9,481 bases of DNA, from positions 48,094 to 57,574 of the forward strand of contig CAJTUG010000011.1 in NCBI GenBank assembly GCA_910579605.1, written 5' to 3'. Positions within the stretch are counted from its first letter, which is position 1. Each line of letters begins with the position of its first letter. Source of the stretch: an uncultured Muribaculaceae bacterium (GTDB lineage: Bacteria; Bacteroidota; Bacteroidia; Bacteroidales; Muribaculaceae). Position numbers and translations under genes: made by a program. Below the pieces are notes generated by a model. The model made no database searches. It was given only the letters and a program-made list of their open reading frames with translations, and was not told where the DNA came from. Below are positions 7,701 to 9,481 of the stretch, in pieces.

Positions 7701-8806
7701 ACCTCATCAAACGCGGCGGCGTTGTTACAATCAACGACACCGAATCTGATGCCTTCGGTTACACCGCGTTCACAATCGGTGGCTCTAACGGTGTCTACAC
7801 CATCGCTCCCGACGGAACCGAAGCTGGTCCCTTCTTCGTTAACGATCCTCGCTTGGGCGGCACCAACCAAAGCTCTATGTTCCGCGGCGCTGAACGCGAC
7901 GGCAAGGCTGTATTTGCAGACTGGTCCGACGGCGGTGCTGGCCTCTGGGTATTCGATCCTTTGAAGACCGATGAACTCACCCAACTCTTCGGCGGTGAAA
8001 AAGACAAAGCCGGTTACTACCGAGTAGGTGATGTTATCGTAGGCGGCGGCACAACTTGCGCAAGCTTCTACGGCGAAGGCGAAGACCAGATTCTTCTCAC
8101 CTACATCGAAGACTACGAACCCACCAACACAATGATCCGCTACAACGTTGGCACAGCCCAGACAATTGATTTTGCTCCTGTTGCTGTTTATGACAACGCT
8201 AAGAAACTCCTCCCCAACACCAATGTTGACGTTATCGCAACCAAAGACGGTTTCTTCGCTTCTCAAGTTCGCAGCGAAGGCCAGAACCTCACTGGTGTTC
8301 CCGCATTCGGATACCTCACCTACGACGACGAAGTTCTCTTCCAGTCCAGCGATATTCCCGAAATCACAAGCGGTAACTCTGCTATCGCTCTTGCAAACGA
8401 CGGCGTTCATTTCGCAGCAGGCGAATTCACCGCTATCAACTACATGACTCTTGCTTGGAACGAATACGGCGAACCCGAATTCACTGTAGTGGATGAAATT
8501 CCCGTAGATAACATCCAATGGGCTAACTTCAAGTTCGACTATGCAGGCAACCTCCACGCATGGCAGCGCGAAACCGGCAGCTACGCAGTATACGCATTTG
8601 CCAACGAAGCTCCTACCTGTGTTGTTCCCGCTAAGGCTGAATACACCGTTACAAGCAAAAACAACGGTGTAGAAAACATCACTATCGGCAACGACGAAGA
8701 AGAAGCTGTTTACTACAACCTCCAAGGTGTACGCGTTGAAAATCCTGCAAACGGCGTTTACATCCGCCGAGTAGGCAACACCGCAACAAAAGTTTTCGTT
8801 AAATAA
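4727..8806 (+). CDS. Large secreted modular repeat protein with CBM-like modules
   Basis: I recognise no single named family for this 1359-residue protein. It begins with a signal peptide, probably cut after Ala22 (AGAVTA|Q). Residues about 24-350 and 352-680 are two tandem copies of one domain, both with 'AEYGLNKGFAIDDAGNIMV' and 'VPVPVWLQNGEQVDTEYACM'; alternating short strands and Gly/Asp turns suggest a beta-propeller (inference). Residues about 684-780 ('YYITGDFNGWDPANP') and 790-885 ('LYLRGEFNQWG') are beta-sandwich modules like SusE/SusF or CBM48 starch-binding modules. Residues about 902-990 look Ig-like, and about 990-1310 form another propeller-like region not obviously homologous to the first two. 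The end 'YYNLQGVRVENPANGVYIRR' through 'KVFVK' resembles Bacteroidales type IX sorting tails. The A/T-rich leader, regular codon choice and own promoter and terminator suggest high expression from a single-gene transcript. A surface or released glycan-binding role is plausible but unproven. Confidence 0.9.
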   Translation: MKFTLRNVAFAAAILAAGAVTAQEVPTVTLKFKTSEGITANVRAGNGFGGKVYLSDDTKIVTVDADGVKDFYTAEYGLNKGFAIDDAGNIMVNKWVSSASNWGDFLLIKADGSEATPIHINPPTESADWGQRSDVVGRAAGNFLSEEGGIFYLAASTFTVPVPVWLQNGEQVDTEYACMVEGFAAANTTAYALPRYLDMAEYDEESAANNFYYYTGSKVWDIGYVNEDGEAAFLPRPAEDQMPAEWAPKSQNGFEVFELGGQTYVVRMSGTLNWNSNFLIHDMEGNVIFHTDYQGAENNPAATPGYGCGVFARKVSDYKVELYQIFKGALDGSFVAMYEITIPEPVVPVTEFTVTEAWKSHINTNGGAVRGGNGVNGKVYYTNNTEIHVVDAEGDKVLYTAEYGLNKGFAIDDAGNIMVNKWVSSASNWGDFLLVKADGSEATPIHINPPTESADWGNRADLVGRAVGDFFSEEGGIFYLTANTFTVPVPVWLQNGEQVDTEYACMVEGFAAANTTAYALPRYLDMAEYDEESAANNFYYYTGSKVWDIGYVNEDGEVAYLPEPAEDQMPAGWAKQTQNGFDVLELGGKTYIIRMSGQGTWNANFLINDMEGNVVFHTDYPEDWNNTVPGTTGNGCGIFARKISETEAEIYQVFVAGGAVANNSFVAVYNVKVPGEIVPPEPEYHYYITGDFNGWDPANPAEFTVEEGLYTFNYTQHNGGSFKLSTSKGTWDEFNAGAFSVEGAKFTNGMEAQMVPWGENSTIADGEWTFMINPYDNVIMVWGTPDPFKAPELYLRGEFNQWGTTAMTTNGEVNDEGYVLYTWSGEELNGEFKVANDSWSQSWGTATIEGAGTFELTPNGENMKAMNLYKPTLTFKLPAIDQLNPVLEVAVEEPEVPATKAEYAYGIKVVENGNNYDVTFNSTGEAVSAAVILTDKADATKVVRVEGAAVVKGENTISVNALTLDGGEYSVAVEIVSNPIEKSGLVLEKKYDLIKRGGVVTINDTESDAFGYTAFTIGGSNGVYTIAPDGTEAGPFFVNDPRLGGTNQSSMFRGAERDGKAVFADWSDGGAGLWVFDPLKTDELTQLFGGEKDKAGYYRVGDVIVGGGTTCASFYGEGEDQILLTYIEDYEPTNTMIRYNVGTAQTIDFAPVAVYDNAKKLLPNTNVDVIATKDGFFASQVRSEGQNLTGVPAFGYLTYDDEVLFQSSDIPEITSGNSAIALANDGVHFAAGEFTAINYMTLAWNEYGEPEFTVVDEIPVDNIQWANFKFDYAGNLHAWQRETGSYAVYAFANEAPTCVVPAKAEYTVTSKNNGVENITIGNDEEEAVYYNLQGVRVENPANGVYIRRVGNTATKVFVK
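4850..5760 (+). repeat. Internal tandem repeat, copy A
   Basis: This is the first copy of a coding duplication whose second copy lies 981 bases (327 codons) downstream. Alignment holds from about 4860 ('GKVYLSDD') to about 5735; small length changes totalling 12 bases appear only near the end. Boundaries are approximate, because similarity fades at both ends. Confidence 0.9.
5219..5417 (+). repeat. 199-bp perfectly identical core, copy A side
   Basis: Every base from 5219 to 5417 matches 6200-6398. The block ends sharply: 5218 differs from 6199 (T against A), and 5418-5419 (CC) differ from 6399-6400 (TT). It codes for the segment from 'WLQNGEQVDTEYACM' to 'WDIGYVNEDGE'. Confidence 0.95.
5831..6752 (+). 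repeat. Internal tandem repeat, copy B
   Basis: This is the second copy of the duplication. It differs from copy A by scattered synonymous and amino-acid changes at the start (for example 'TNNTEIHVVDAEGDKVL' in place of 'SDDTKIVTVDADGVKDF') and at the end, while the middle is nearly or fully identical. It gains four codons near 'VAGGAVANNSF' relative to copy A. Confidence 0.9.
6200..6398 (+). repeat. 199-bp perfectly identical core, copy B side
   Basis: This is the partner of 5219-5417, with no differences over 199 bases including third codon positions. Flanking parts of the same repeat pair carry frequent third-position changes. Confidence 0.95.
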
Positions 8807-8825
8807 ACGAACCTTCCCATAACAG

Positions 8826-8856
8826 AAGCGCCGGCCTCAGTGCCGGCGCTTTTTTT
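8826..8856 (+). terminator. Rho-independent terminator after the repeat protein
   Basis: GC-rich arms AGCGCCGGC (8827-8835) and GCCGGCGCT (8842-8850) pair perfectly around the loop CTCAGT, with one more A-T pair at the base (8826 with 8851) and a seven-T run at 8850-8856. It begins 20 bases after the stop codon and should efficiently separate this gene from the next. Confidence 0.95.
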
Positions 8857-8886
8857 GCTTAATGTTATCCGATATTTCCTATTTTG
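8854..8886 (+). promoter_or_regulatory. Weak candidate promoter for the PCMD gene
   Basis: TTTG at 8854-8857, the end of the terminator T tract, and TTTG at 8883-8886 are 25 bases apart, which fits a -33/-7 pair. However, the TA expected in the -7 box reads CT. A second possibility is TAAGTTTC at 8930-8937, which matches seven of eight -7 bases but has no -33 partner. A promoter is expected here because of the strong terminator upstream, but neither site is convincing. Confidence 0.25.
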
Positions 8887-8950
8887 AGACTCCTATGCAA
8901 CAAAAGAAACGCTTCGGCAGTTATAACTATAAGTTTCAACTACAATAAAA

Positions 8951-9481
8951 ATGCTATTTATGCCACGTAAATTATTCATCATATTCCTTTTGGGTGCGAC
9001 TTTGGGAGCAGCAGCGCAAAAGTTGGAACCCATAGCCTACGGAGACTTCGAAAACTGGATAACTCGCAATATCAAGGAATCGCGTATAATAGGCGGTAAG
9101 CTACACACATGCTACGCCATAGGGCCAGAAAAGACAATAGAAGGTTCAATACCCTTGACATCTACAGGCGACAGCCCCTGGGCCACGTCTAACGTCATGG
9201 CCAAGGTTGTAGGAATCACAAAAGTGAGCAATGCCATATTCCCTGATAAACGCGGCTCAGGACGCTGCGCAAAACTCACAACCAGAATAGAAGAGTGCAA
9301 AGCTCTCGGCATGATAAATATCGACGTTCTGGTAGCCGGAACGATGTTTCTTGGAAAAATGCTTGAACCCATCACTTCCACAAGCGACCCCTACACAAAA
9401 ATGGAAATGGGAATACCCTTCTCCAGCCGTCCCGAAGCGTTGGTTTTCGACTATAAATTAGAAATACCGGCCAATGCTCAA
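8951..9481 (+). CDS. Secreted PCMD-domain protein, N-terminal part
   Basis: The gene is open to the right edge, so only the first 177 residues are visible. A basic-hydrophobic signal peptide (PRKLFIIFLLGATLGAAAQ) probably ends at AAA|Q; there is no lipobox Cys. The mature start has 'YGDFENWITRNIKES', followed by 'SPWATSNVMAKV', 'IFPDKRGSGRCAKL', 'VAGTMFLGKM' and 'EALVFDYKLEI'. This order is characteristic of PCMD proteins (PF13201, 'putative carbohydrate metabolism domain'), common in Bacteroidetes and possibly carbohydrate-binding jelly-roll folds; no reaction is established. The start at 8951 is favoured by the A-rich stretch just before it (AATAAAA), but the in-frame ATG at 8960 gives a slightly tidier signal peptide. 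The gene is separated from the repeat-protein gene by a strong terminator, so it is probably its own transcription unit. Confidence 0.8.
   Translation, partial: MLFMPRKLFIIFLLGATLGAAAQKLEPIAYGDFENWITRNIKESRIIGGKLHTCYAIGPEKTIEGSIPLTSTGDSPWATSNVMAKVVGITKVSNAIFPDKRGSGRCAKLTTRIEECKALGMINIDVLVAGTMFLGKMLEPITSTSDPYTKMEMGIPFSSRPEALVFDYKLEIPANAQ

Noticed and set aside
6005..8725. A 906-codon open frame on the minus strand inside the repeat-protein gene
   Set aside because: It is antisense to a well-supported gene with signal peptide, modules and terminator. Its translation is Val/Phe/Cys/Gly-rich without domains. It arises because the sense gene's codon choice rarely yields stops in that frame. The same holds for the minus-strand frame at 5024-5890.

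Overview
The window reads as chromosomal DNA from a gut-type Bacteroidales bacterium; family level is uncertain, with Muribaculaceae- or Barnesiella-like the best guess. The evidence is: starts without Shine-Dalgarno sequences but with A-rich stretches before the ATG; a TTG-N20-TAnnTTTG promoter of Bacteroidetes type; a fused ResB-CcsA cytochrome c synthetase; a lipoprotein with an acidic stretch just after its lipid cysteine; a PCMD-domain protein; and a large secreted protein ending in a 'YYNLQGVRV...' tail of type IX sorting type. All genes are on the plus strand. No RNA gene, insertion sequence or CRISPR array was seen.

Region 1 (1-4480) is an iron/heme redox cassette. It holds the C-terminal half of an imelysin-family (peptidase M75-like) protein cut by the window edge, a two-heme DHOR/DUF1111 lipoprotein, and a CcsBA-type system II cytochrome c synthetase whose ATG overlaps the preceding stop codon (TAATG). 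A perfect 10-bp hairpin with a T tract lies between the first two genes and ends 14 bases before the second start. The likely logic is that the imelysin-like protein works with the di-heme cytochrome in the envelope or at the surface, and CcsBA attaches the cytochrome's hemes. The chemical role of the pair is not known from sequence.

Region 2 (4481-4726) is non-coding: an AT-rich stretch, a strong probably bidirectional terminator, a good Bacteroidetes promoter and a leader of about 105 bases.

Region 3 (4727-8856) is one monocistronic gene for a 1359-residue secreted modular protein with its own strong terminator. Its modules are a signal peptide, two tandem near-copies of a domain of about 320 residues (981-bp offset, including a 199-bp block with no differences), two GDFNGW-type beta-sandwich modules resembling starch-binding modules, an Ig-like segment, a third propeller-like region and a C-terminal sorting-type tail.

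Region 4 (8857-9481) is a short intergenic gap and the start of a secreted PCMD (putative carbohydrate metabolism domain) protein that runs off the window. Regions 3 and 4 together suggest surface glycan interaction, but no SusC/SusD pair or glycoside hydrolase is in view, so that is inference. The best candidates for something new are the imelysin/di-heme/CcsBA cassette with a possibly surface-exposed cytochrome, and the repeat protein with its apparently homogenised internal duplication.
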